Under the pieces are notes generated by a model. It made no database searches and had not been told where the DNA came from. It was given only the letters and a program-made list of their open reading frames with translations. This document shows, in pieces, positions 37,715 through 48,608 of a DNA stretch of 48,608 bases. Numbering within the stretch: position 1 is the first letter of the stretch; every line of letters begins with the position of its first letter. Position numbers and translations under genes: made by a program. Origin of the DNA: Nephromyces sp. MM_2019 (taxonomy: Eukaryota; Apicomplexa; Aconoidasida; Nephromycida); assembly GCA_015657535.1 (NCBI GenBank), contig JADHZB010000441.1, positions 1 through 48,608 on the forward strand. The letters are read 5' to 3'.

Positions 37715-40142
37715 TTAAGTATCGATATCATTGGTCATTTGTATTGATAAATCATGATCACCCATGAGTGAAGAAATTTCATATATGGGGAAGTCTCGTT
37801 TATTTTCTCTGCCTGTTATTGTCAATTTAAAGTAGCTAAATACTTTTGGCTGTCGCAGTAAAAAGTATTTTAGATTGCCATAATTCTTTGCCTTTTTGTT
37901 AAAACTCATTTTTCGTTCTGCAGGTGTGGGTATGTGCTCCTCAATGTTCCATGAATAATGCATATATATATCTGAAATGTATTTTAATTGATCAGTTTTG
38001 TCCAATTCTAAGCCCTTTGACACTTGATTTTCGAGTTTTTTGAATAATTCAAGTATCTTAAGGCCTTTTAGCGATCTTGCATTAGTCATATTCTTAGCAT
38101 AATGTGTAGCTAAGATAAGGTGTGTAAGCACTGCACACCTATTTGGGTTTGATCGTATATAATGTGAGTCTATATTTTTACAGACATAATTATTATTATA
38201 TATATTTTTGGGAGATATATCAAATTGGTATGGGATTTGTGCCAGGCTTAAATCATTAGTGTTTATTTTTGATTTGCGTAACTCAATAAAGGTATTTAAT
38301 GAATAATCATCATCAAATGCTGCTTTTATTGAGTATTTAAAATGGCCTACATATTCATTGAGTAACTCGAGTATTGAAAATTCTGGGTATTCAAATTGAA
38401 TCTTCTTCCATATATCTTGATTACTTATAACCATTGATTTCTCGCCCCAATTTACAATTATATCTGCTAAGTAATTTTTTGCAATAAAAACTATGCGGCT
38501 GGTTTGTTTTTCGGATGTAATGAATGGGAAAGACTTAAAGAGTTTCTTAAGGGCAAAATTATAGGCTAAAGAAATAACATTAGTTGTGGATACTTTCATC
38601 AGTAGCATATCACTTGCTGTAATCGATAATAAGTTGGCGTATTTGTTGTACCATGAGTTTTTTGAGTCATTTTTTAAGTAATGTTTTAAAAAGTATTCAT
38701 AATGATCCAGGTACATAGGCTGACGGCTTGGATTGGGCATATCAAATGGGTATAATAAAGCAGCCTTATTTTCAATGAATACATTAAAGCTCGACAATAT
38801 AGCCGTTTGCATGTCTATTATTAAATCATCATTATTAAGAACAGAATATTCGAGTTTTTGTGTAAAATAGGTTAACCGATAAGCGCTGAAGATGTGTGGG
38901 TTAATTCTGAAACAGTCAGGCCCATCATCAAATTTTTGAACCATCCCATTCGGTTGTAAATATGCGTTTTCTTCTTGAGTTGGTAAACGTATATGATGGA
39001 TAGCAGTTATATCAGCTAATCGATCTGGCATCTGCGGAATGATGGGAGATGTGCTTGAAAAAGTTTCGAATTCATTTGATTGCATAGTTCTTTGTAAATA
39101 GTAGTTAATAATTGAAGGAACATTCTTACTATTGATATCTGTGGCGATTTTATGGAATGAGCTGTAATCCATATCAAAATAAATTTCTGCTTTTTTCCAA
39201 CGAAGTAAAATGTTTGGAGTTTCGAGTAGATCGTTTGACCATTTCTCACATTTTGAAAAAAAACTATCGAAAATTATTCCATTGATTTTATCAGCTGAGC
39301 TACATATGATCTTAAGACGGTCAGAGTCACTCATATAACTATTGAAATAGCTGTTAATAATCCAATTGGATTTTGGTAAAATAAATGTCATATTTTTATG
39401 GTCAAGTTTTAAGGATTCTTGCCATTCATCTATATCGATAAGTATTCTCACTGTAAAATAGACAGGGGAAATGTGTAGTTCGATTGGAGAGTAGAGCGTG
39501 TGTGTGTGTGTCTATATGTGAGAGTGAATTTCTGGTGTGTAGAATGTCTGAATGGGTGTGTTTATGGTATGAATGTGTGTAAATGTGTGTCTTTGAGCAA
39601 TGTATTTAATTGTAGATACATCAATATAAAGTATATGCATTATATATAATAATTTGTGTGAATATATATATATATATATGTATATATTCACACAAATTAG
39701 GGGTGAAGTAGATAAATTATTTTCATCTAAAAGTATTTTTGAGGTATATGTGTGTAAATAGGATTTTTAAGTGTGCTATTGATATGAGAGGAATATAACA
39801 CTGTAAATAGTGAATCGTTTAGTATGAATTAATTCCCTTACTTTTCATTGGATTTTTCGATAAGAAATTTTTTGCGACAAGTTCATCTGTTACAAGGAAA
39901 GTGTATAAAAAATTTCAATTTATCAAATATTTATTAGGAAAGAGTAAATGTCCATCAATAAAGTTTATATAAAAAGTAAAGACACACTTCAAGAAGCATT
40001 TTATGAAATAAATGCCTAGTTATACATAAGTTGTACTCAAACTACACATAATAAGTTCATATTCAGAGGCATTTCAAAAGTATGTGTAGAATATTGATTA
40101 TAATTTTACAGAAGAATTCATAACAAATACACATACCAAAAC

Positions 40143-40180
<38 letters not shown>

Positions 40181-43100
40181 ACTCAGTGATTTATATGTTT
40201 AGCTTACAAAATTGTCACAAATAAATAAAGTATATTCAAAACTTATATACTGGCAAAATAGACAACACATATAAAATTACATACCTATAGCTTTTCGTAC
40301 AATTGAGTAGAGAATAAGGTATTGACTCTTTTGGTTAGAAGTTAGTTTCTTGATACTTTCAAGATATTTTTTGTATTTGGGGTCAGATGTTGAAGTAGTC
40401 TGGATAGGTAAGATCATGTAAATATAATACAGATCTTTTTTTTACACGAAAACATATTATTTTATACAAACATATATCTAGATGTGAAAGTTGACCATTT
40501 ATGAATTCCCAAAACCTCAAATACATAAAAAAATCATTGTAATTGCAAAGATAAATTACCAAATCATTTTATAAAAAACAAAATAACAAATTCTACATAT
40601 CTAAAGATACACATAAGATAGTATATCTAAATGTATAATTAACTTAGAATAGCTACATAGAATTTATATTCACATTCCTCAACCACATGCAGACATCATC
40701 AGTAGTTCTATCTACACCCTTTTAATTCATATATACCTCCATAGACATTTCATATAAATTCTATATGCAGTCAAAACAGGATAAGTTAGTTTTCTATGAT
40801 TTAGCTCGATCAAATATAGCCCAAGCACATACCCCTCCAAACATTTACAATTCCTCCACAGAGTTAACCATTCTATATATTTCATGTACTAGCTCCATAG
40901 TTATACTACCATACACACATACCTCAAGAGTATTTTCATTGATTTCCAAGCCATTTACGAGTAAGTATTTCCAACTCTCTGTGAATAATCCTTTAAAATA
41001 AGATGGAGAAATTATTGGGGAGTAGGGAGGATCCATTTTACTTGATTGATTGGGGGATAAGTTCAATAATATATGGAAATTAATGATTCGAGTTTTAATT
41101 ATTTGATATAAATCTGGGTTGATGGAGGCTAGAAGTGTTTTCATACTAGAATCTGTAAATTGAAGATGTACACGAAAATATCTCTAAATGAGTGTATATA
41201 TACATTAAAATTAAACACTCTAGCACAGATACATACACAAACCTATCTTTAATAAATACATACATTAAAATTAAACACTCTAGCACAGATACACACAGAA
41301 ACATATATTCAATATATATATTACTAAACTTAACTATTTATATGTATGGATAGATATATTATATAATATTTCAAGTCAATACACACGTTCGTATCATAAA
41401 GTCAAGAGCTATATACAATCACATATAACAATTTATACAAATCTATACTCAGAGTTAATACATTTCAATACATTTAAGCTTCAAGATAAATGATCCCAGA
41501 TACACCCAATGATGATCAATTACTTAAATACTTACCAAATCTTTTTACTTTCACAAATCTAACTACGACTGAATCGCGACCAAGGTTTTTTATATTTATA
41601 GACTTTGAATGAAACAATTTCGATTCCTCTTTAGTAGGATAAAAAAATGATAAATCTAGAGTGTCTAACTCCTTAAATTCAAGATATTCCCAATCGTTCA
41701 ATTTTAATATTACAGCATTGTGTTCATCATCAAAATTATAGCCTTGACAAGATTTTAAGTCACAGTAATACTGTGTGATGAGTTTAATAAATTTCTGGGT
41801 TTCTGGAGGTGTATGTACATCTAATTGCATATCGTAAAACATTTGAGAGAGTTTCTTATTGAATGAAAGATCTTGAGTCTTTTCTAAATAAAGCCACATA
41901 TCCCAGTCAATCAATATTGAAGGCATTTCATAGTGTATTTGTATATCTGATTCACTATTGTTTTCAAGTATGTAAGGAAATGTTTCACCTTCTTTAGAGT
42001 TGTTGAATGTATCAATATGGTTCTCAAATGAAATGTTATTACCCTTCATTCTCATTGGTGTCGTTATACTTTGAGCATTATTTTTTTGAGTTGATTTTGC
42101 TGTATGCTGAGTGTGTTGAGATGTGGATGGTGTGGGTGGTGCCATAGTTGGACTTAATGATAATGAATTTAGTGGGGATGAGGCTAGAGATTCACGTTGT
42201 GTTTCACCTGGGATTATATCCTGAGTTCTGAATGCTTCATAATTTTCAAGCTTATCTATAGTTGAGGATGAGTGTTTACTTGGAGATAAAGATTCTAGAA
42301 ACTTGTCAAAAACAACGACTCTACCCTTTGGGAAACCATGAGCTAATGATTGTTTATCCTTATTCCTCTTTGGTAATTCGCTGATTGTGGAAAGTCCACT
42401 ACTATCTGTGTCATAGGAAAGTTTCTTATGGAATGTTGTAGATTTAGGATTTGGTCGAAATACGTTTCTATTATATGTTTTTAAGTCAAATTCTTTCATT
42501 GATGTATCGTCTGATGAAGTTGATGAACTTTCAAGTGCAAGCCTTACTTTTGGGGTTTTATTGGAAGTTCTTGATTTGGGTTTGATCTGTAAAAATGTTG
42601 GTTTGTGCTCTTCCTTTTCAGTAACTTGTTCTTGTTTTTTCGAAATATTTTCCTCTGAGCCATAATGTTTAAAATTGAAATCAAATTTTTTATTAGAAAT
42701 ATCATCAGATTCATTTGATAAGTAAGAATTAAAAGTTTCTTGCCCTTGTATATAAGATTGTGGGGGTATAGGATCGAGTGAGGAAATATTATAATTACTC
42801 ATTGGTTCAAATGAGTAATCAGTAGGTTCAGGTATGTTACGAAAGGGTGGATAATTTGGACCTGTTGGCTTTTCGTATGAAGGTTTTGTGGATGTTTTTG
42901 TAGGTTTTGTGAAAATTTTCTTATTAGGATGTAGCAGTTCACTCAACCAAATAGGTAAAGCTTCATAGGGGGGGAATTTTTTGAAATATTCGATTAACAT
43001 TTCCCTTTCTGTGTATGTATTATATTCTGTCTTTAATTTCATGAAATCAAACGGATGCTCAATCATATAAATCTTAGTATTTCCCGAGGAAGAAGTAAAG

Positions 43101-46100
43101 GGTGTTATATAAACATTTGAGGTGAAAGATTGAGGCTTGAAAGCTAATAATGCTATTTAGAGAAAGAGAAAAGGGATATGTGTGAGGTGGGTTATAATGA
43201 ATAATTTTTGAGGGGAGGTTTTGGAAAGGTTTGTGTATACTTTATATGATTCTATAGTAAAATAATCTAAAATTTATATCTTGTATGTGAAAAATGAACA
43301 ATAAATTAATATGTAATTTGTGTTGGATTACCTTTCTTTGTCTTGTAAAAAGGTGATTGCATATCAATACCAAATGTAGCTGTTCATGACGTAAGCAAAT
43401 ATATGAAGTATATATAAGGATGTGTATAGTAAAAGCAGTGTATTCAATGGTGTATTGTTACATATATCTAAAATAACGTATATTTACCTTAAAGTGAATA
43501 AATATCATTTTAAGCTATAATCAAACAATAATATTTTATCAATACCACCCCCCCCCCCCAATTGCATATATATAAACACATTTCCACATAAATAAAAATA
43601 AATAAATATATAAACATAATGTATGTACAGGCTTTTCTAAACACATATACAAGCTTACATAGTGTAACGATATATAATTTATGTAATACATAGTTCCATT
43701 GAAATTCATTATTAAGTAAATCTGAAATTATTTCATAATAGGTTATTCCTTCAAAATTCAGCTCTATTTCAGCGATAGCATGAGTTAACAGTTTTAATAA
43801 TTTCGACCCAAATTTATCCTCAAGATCCTAAAAATATAAATATATATGTTTATTTATCTTGTTTAAAAGGTTTAATGAGCTGAATTTGAATGAATATAAG
43901 TATGCCTTTCAGGTAAGTGTGTGTGTGGGCTTCTGGTATGTGTGAGAGTGAATACGGATTTGCATTAAAAGACTGTACATACGGTATTTGATTGTTCATA
44001 GATTTTTAACAGGTGTGTAGGCTAGTGAATATTTTTTCTTTGTATAATGTGTACTGGAATATGCTGTTATGTGTCTCTATATAATTATTTGTGTATGTAA
44101 AGGTTCAATGTTACTGAATGGTTTTTATATTTATTTTTATCTGTATATACCTTCCCAGGGATATTGTAAAACAGGTGATTCTTTTTCCATAGAAACCATT
44201 GTCGATTATCACCATCACGATTATAAGTAATTGGGATATCATAGAAATATGTTGAGTAAGTGATTTTACCATAGGTTGTCTTGAAATGATTCTGCATAAC
44301 TTCAATAAGTTTGGATCTACCGGAAAATAAAGCTCTAAGTGTATTTTCTGGACATTAGAAAGTAAAAATTTATATCAATTTCAATAATAATAATTATTCA
44401 AGAACTTACACATCAACATAAATGGATAAAAAAGTATAAATAATTTATATTATAACCAAGGGTTAAACCGAAAACTATTTTATGATTTATAAATAACTTA
44501 GGAAATGATTCTTTACTATCTCTATCCCAAACTCACATATACCCAACCTCTGCTCCCTCTTATCCCCTCTAATCTAAATCTTGTATATACTTTTTCTACA
44601 GTCCGCCCCTCAAACTCATCTAACTGTACAAACCTCGATTCACAAGTCTTATATAGCAAATTTCAAAGGCTGATTCAAAACGATCAAAATTTATGTCAAC
44701 AGCTTTATTGTTAGCAAAGTCTTCATTTTTTCTTTCTTTCATACTGGGTATTACACACTCACAACTTTGTATCGGGCCCCATATCATTTTATCTATTTTT
44801 CTTTGGAATTCATTGACCCCTTCTGTTTCTTTTTCTAGTGTTTGTGTTAATGAAGTGAATGAGTTAATTATTTCTCTCTCATTATCAGTGAAGTACTCCT
44901 CAGTTTTGTTCGCTTTTTGAGCATAATCAATGATCGCATGAAATGCTTCTAATTTAGATTTTGAATGAGGGTCTGTGTTATCGCCAGTGGCCTTATTAGT
45001 ATCAAGTCTTTTTCCTGCTATGAGTTTGGGAAAACTTGAGACTGTGGGGATTTCAGTAGCTGCAATCTCGCTTGCTGCATCTGTTATTGTGTTTGGGTTG
45101 TTATAACTAAAGAATTTGCTATGGTAATCATAGAAGTTAAACCAAACACGTGGGTCGATCATAACAGAGGGCCACAAGGTTCTTATTTTTAAATTCTCTT
45201 TTAGAATTCTTACAGGAAACTTTAATGGAGGTTTAGTGTTCTTAGCGTGAAAGTATGCTCTATATACCTTGAATGTAGAAGTGAGTTTGTATAATAACCT
45301 ACTTAATAGGTCTAAGTCGGTGATCTCATGTGACCTGTGATTGATTGTAAAGTAAACTTTCTTGTACTCATGCATACCAACTATTTGGAATTGCACTGAA
45401 AATAAGAAGAAGGGAAAGGTATTGGTTTATGTTAAATATTGGTGGATGTGTGTGTATGCCTGTGAGTGTGATTGTGAGTGAGTGTGTATATTGGTTGATC
45501 GCTGCCCATGTGTATGTGGGTATTTGGGAAACTGTATGTAGGCATTTGAATGTTTATGTGTTTTGTGTGTGTGTGCAAGGGTAAGAGGGATACAAGTTTA
45601 AAATACAAGTTACTAACCTCCTTTGTATTCTGGACCGCCTATATCTTGATTGGGTTTACGATGCAAGGTTTCACTAATCCTTCTGTGTTCAGCATCTAAA
45701 ATAACAATTGCATTCATACATAATATAAAGTTGTACACAAAGTAATTTAGTTTGCTTTGTGTATAGATCTGTTTGATGCGTATAGCGGAAATATATGTAG
45801 CTGATATTTATGCTCAAAAATAGTAAATAATTGAGTCCTTTTTAGTACCTATTTGTATAATATGTGAGTGTTTAGTATCAATCGATACAAATATGTTTAA
45901 GGATTTAATTATTAGCTATGAAAGTGTCTATTTTGGAGCTATAGTGCGATTGTTTAGTAGACCTACTCTTAATCTCCAAGTACAATATCCTGCAGATAAT
46001 ATCCAATAATTCATCTCTCGAAATTAGTTCAAAAAGGTTCTCATTTCCATTAGTTAATTTTTCCAAAAGATAATGCCCCCATTGATCTATCCATGATTTA

Positions 46101-46103
46101 TAC

Positions 46104-46137
<34 letters not shown>

Positions 46138-47179
46138 GGCATAAGCAAAAATATATAGTGAAACCACGTGTGTGCATTCTAAATATTCAGATGTAAAAGT
46201 CACTTGGGATCTATATACAAAATAAATTGACAGATATATGTAAAATCCCTAAATAATTTAAGTAAATAATTAACCGGATCTATAAAAATATATACATTCC
46301 TTGAAATAAAACCCATGCGGCCGAATTTTAGTCCCTTATTTACTCATTTAAAAAGTAAGAATACCCACCCGTATACACACACAGATAAAACAATTCAAAT
46401 ACCTTATGATAGAAAGCCACGCACATAAACATATATAAGTTATGGAATATATATATGTACATAAACAAATAGACATACGAACCTTTTCCCCATCCAAGGG
46501 TGATAAAAACACGAACTCCCATATATAGTCCCACTGGTCAAAATCTTTATTCTCTGGTACGTAAAATTCATAGATGTTGATTAATTCACTTTTATGTCGA
46601 AATAGTTTTTTAATTTGATTCTCCAGCTCGCCCGTTGCTATTTTAGTTTTTTGATCTTCATTCATCCATTTTCTAACAAAGGGTAGTATCTTACCTAATT
46701 ATAATCCATATATGTATATATATATATGCATATATATGCATAAGTGGGTTTTTTTTGTATTCTAAACATTCATTGTTTGTTATGATATATATTTGACTAT
46801 GCTATACAAGAATATTTAAGGGTAACGTGTTATGTGTAAACGTGTCTTATATCAAAGCTTTGTTTTATATAAAGTTGGCGCGCGTAAATAAGAGAAGGCT
46901 CAATTTACATCCTGATAAAGTTACACTAGAGGCTGAACTAAAATGTGTTTGTTATTCATTATTCTAGCTGGTTTAATAGCTTAAGTAACGCTATTGGTTT
47001 CAGTGTAAAAGGTATTATACTATATATAACGATGCAATCATGCAATACACAACGTGAGACTTATACTTACTGAAATTAGAATCATTTGCAAAAACCGAAC
47101 GTAAATTAAATAAATTGTTGAAAATAATAAGTAACACAAAAATATAGATATATGTAATGGATTTCTTTTTGGTATCCAT
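37715..47179 (-). CDS. gene R: large secreted three-cassette protein, about 1817 aa, 13 exons
   Basis: Exons: 47179-47071, 46694-46483, 46102-45967, 45695-45618, 45395-44634, 44347-44151, 43827-43659, 43379-43332, 43152-41536, 41152-40923, 40399-40285, 39886-39842 and 39450-37715. They sum to 5454 nt, and every junction keeps frame. Exon 1 encodes a signal peptide (MDTKKKS, then YIYIFVLLIIF, cut near SVFA). Exons 2-5, 6-9 and 10-13 are three copies of the cassette found twice in genes A and B. Exon 9 is enlarged to 1617 nt by a Pro/Ser/Lys-rich, probably disordered region of about 350 residues. No membrane segment or enzyme motif is seen beyond the signal. The donor of exon 2 (GTTCGT) is unusual but required by phase. 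A secretory-organelle (for example rhoptry-type) protein is one idea, unproven. Confidence 0.8.
39651..39698. repeat. perfect inverted repeat in intron 12 of gene R
   Basis: The 18-base arm AATTTGTGTGAATATATA (39651-39668) is the exact reverse complement of 39681-39698, and the TA-rich spacer can extend the pairing. It could form a hairpin in the pre-mRNA. Confidence 0.85.
40144..40178. repeat. (TA)n microsatellite in intron 11 of gene R
   Basis: An uninterrupted TA run of more than 30 bases between exons 11 and 12. Confidence 0.9.
41201..41320. repeat. 60-bp tandem duplication in intron 9 of gene R
   Basis: Two copies in exact 60-bp register. The first 32 bases of each (TACATTAAAATTAAACACTC and onward) are identical; the remaining 28 bases are diverged but alignable. 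Confidence 0.85.
41536..44347 (-). other. gene R, cassette 2 (exons 6-9)
   Basis: Alpha of 197 nt (DNRQWFLWKK), beta of exactly 169 nt ending HKLYIVTLC (compare FKLYIYAHG in A and B), gamma of 48 nt (DMQSPFYKTKK, compare DLKFPFEKPNK) and delta of 1617 nt. The delta exon has an inserted low-complexity region with SSSTSSDD and PTPSTSQHTQ, then a folded-looking end with ILIDWDMWLYL. Confidence 0.75.
43548..43559. repeat. poly-C tract in intron 8 region of gene R
   Basis: A run of 12 cytosines between exons 7 and 8, conspicuous in DNA this rich in A+T. It reads as poly-G in the transcript. Confidence 0.9.
44634..46694 (-). other. gene R, cassette 1 (exons 2-5)
   Basis: Alpha exon of 212 nt (FDQWDYIWEF), beta of 136 nt (SWIDQWGHYL...IICRILYLEI), gamma of 78 nt and delta of 762 nt opening VQFQIVGMHEYKKVYF. 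The beta exon matches the W...IYL pattern of the beta exons in A and B. Phases 1-0-1-1 are identical to theirs. Confidence 0.72.
46108..46133. repeat. (TA)n run beside the exon 3 acceptor of gene R
   Basis: The run ends four bases from the acceptor GCAG used for exon 3, so slippage here would change the acceptor region. Confidence 0.8.
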
Positions 47180-48608
47180 TTTCTTATCTAAAATTTTATG
47201 AAGATTTTCATTATATTATGAATATCTTATGAAATTCTTGAGGAACGAGTCAATTTGAGCTAGCTTAAGCTCTTTTTTTCACTATACATTATTAATTGAT
47301 GCAAGTTATTTGAAATTTTAAGTTTGGATTTGTTTGCTCTTAATGATTTCTTGTACCTATTAGCTTTATACACAGCTGATTGAGTTTATTTGATATGTTT
47401 TATGAGACTGAAGTTATCGAATTTATTATTATAAATGCAGATTTATCTCTACACATTTTTTACCAAGTGACTTAACTATGTATTGACTTTTAAGAACCTT
47501 AATTTAGCTCAATTTAAGAATGTAGTTATTACCGATCTAAAGTTTATGAAATCAAAGTAATTAAACCCTTATCAAATCTTCGAAGTTTATGCAGTATAGC
47601 AAAAAGGAGGTTATGAATATTTATAAAATTGATAAGCTGATTTTAATAAAACACAAATAGGAGATATATGTTAAAACTTCAAGATTTGTAACAGCAGAAA
47701 GAGTAGAACATTAGGAAAATAAACTCAATATATTATTTTTATAAAATAATATTGTGTGTAGGTAGGTTTGTTAGAGTTTGGAAAAGCAGAAAGCTTAAGA
47801 TAAAATTTTCAACACTGAAAACTGGTTGAGTTTCAGCTATATTCTGAATCGTCACTATAATTTTATTTCTAGACAAATCCTTACACATTCGTACTTAACA
47901 CTTGAATGGAAAATTCTGTTTAAATGTTTAATCATGAATTCTCAAAGCTTTCAGCTAGCATACAAGTCTACTTCTGTATATTTGTGCTTCTGTGTTTAGG
48001 TAGCATAGTTTTACCGGAAAGTTACTTTGGGTTAAATTCTCACTAGAAAATTATTTTTAGATAGAATTTCATTTTTTTATAAATACGAGATTTCTAGTAA
48101 TTCATTTTCGCATAAATTATAGATAAGCAGATATTTAATGCCTAGAATATGCTAGAATATTTTTTATATTTGTTTATATCAAGGTTAAGTTATCTAAGCA
48201 TTGGCGTATTTGCTGAACCCATGTTAACCTAATATAAAAATTAACTTTTTAATAACTTATCAAAAAGTTCGAAATTTTTTTGAATATTATTTCATTTAAT
48301 TTATTCAAAATGGTATTTATCGAACCAAAAATGTTCAGCTGGTGCTTATTAACCGATTTAAATTGGATGAAAATCACAAGAAAGTTTCAAAAACGAACTG
48401 GAAAACTAAGGAAAGCTATTCCAAAAGTATTCTGAGTTGTATGTCATCAGGGATTGTTTAGAATTGTATTGTTCTAGTATTACTAAGATAAACGCTTAAA
48501 TAATGACTCAACTCAATAAGTATCTTCAATAAAATGTGGAAAGATCAGATTATTGCTGCTTCAAGTGTATTAGGTTACAAGGAAGCGTTGATGATACTGA
48601 GTGTTATG
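47180..48608. other. right-hand intergenic stretch, no gene seen
   Basis: About 1.4 kb of AT-rich DNA upstream of gene R. TG/CA microsatellites stop near its start codon. It should contain the promoter of gene R; no motif is evident. No open frame worth reporting on either strand. Confidence 0.65.

Larger units (their letters stand above)
37715..41152 (-). other. gene R, cassette 3 (exons 10-13)
   Basis: Alpha of 230 nt (here TESWKYLL in place of D-Q-W), beta of 115 nt, gamma of 45 nt (DELVAKNFLSKNPMK) and the terminal delta of 1736 nt opening MRILIDIDEWQESLKL. The delta exon is the longest and looks globular, with regular hydrophobic spacing and aromatic residues. Genes A and B lack this cassette. 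Confidence 0.7.

Noticed and set aside
37715..47179. Assigning gene R to a named rhoptry-neck protein or to FAINT-domain proteins
   Set aside because: I could not match any defining motif of those families; only the signal peptide and size are shared.

Overview
The window (about 70% A+T by eye) looks like a nuclear chromosome segment from an AT-rich, intron-rich protist, most likely an apicomplexan. The grounds are two intronless BT1-type (folate-biopterin) transporters, signal-peptide proteins encoded by many small exons, and a recognisable eukaryotic CPSF160 gene. I cannot name the genus. All six confidently modelled genes lie on the minus strand. All six proposed starts have a purine at -3 and G at +4. 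No rRNA, tRNA, CRISPR array or transposon was seen.

Layout: 1-860 is a TG/CA-microsatellite-rich edge with a doubtful ORF. At 2901-6094 (gene A) and 8504-11778 (gene B) lie two tandem paralogous nine-exon genes for secreted proteins of about 758 and 778 residues. Two intronless BT1 transporters follow at 15391-16986 and 19087-20766. At 24197-36016 is a 23-exon gene for CPSF160 (cleavage and polyadenylation specificity factor, largest subunit); my spliced model keeps one frame for 1642 residues. At 37715-47179 is a 13-exon gene (gene R) for a secreted protein of about 1817 residues. The remainder, in stretches of 1.4-3.6 kb, holds no gene I can support.

The main discovery is that genes A, B and R are one family built from a repeated four-exon cassette. 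After a signal-peptide exon, exons recur in the order alpha (intron phase 1 to 0, about 200-233 nt, usually with a D/E-Q-W motif), beta (0 to 1, 115-175 nt), gamma (1 to 1, 33-78 nt) and delta (1 to 1 or stop, 0.67-1.7 kb, opening with a hydrophobic strand, often P-G, then V-x-L). A and B carry two cassettes, R carries three. Intron phases agree in all seven copies, and one beta exon is exactly 169 nt in A, B and R. I do not recognise the domain. The gene models are my manual splicing of the sequence and need transcript support.

A and B are also a mosaic: exons 6 and 7 and the introns around them are nearly identical while exons 2-4, the end of exon 5 and exon 9 are strongly diverged, as expected for gene conversion or diversifying selection in a host-interface family. 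The neighbouring transporter pair suggests a lineage-specific, multigene accessory region. CPSF160 and gene R lie in a TG/CA-microsatellite zone whose repeats fill introns and enter CPSF160 exons as Thr-His-rich insertions; genes A, B and the transporters lie in a zone almost free of such repeats.
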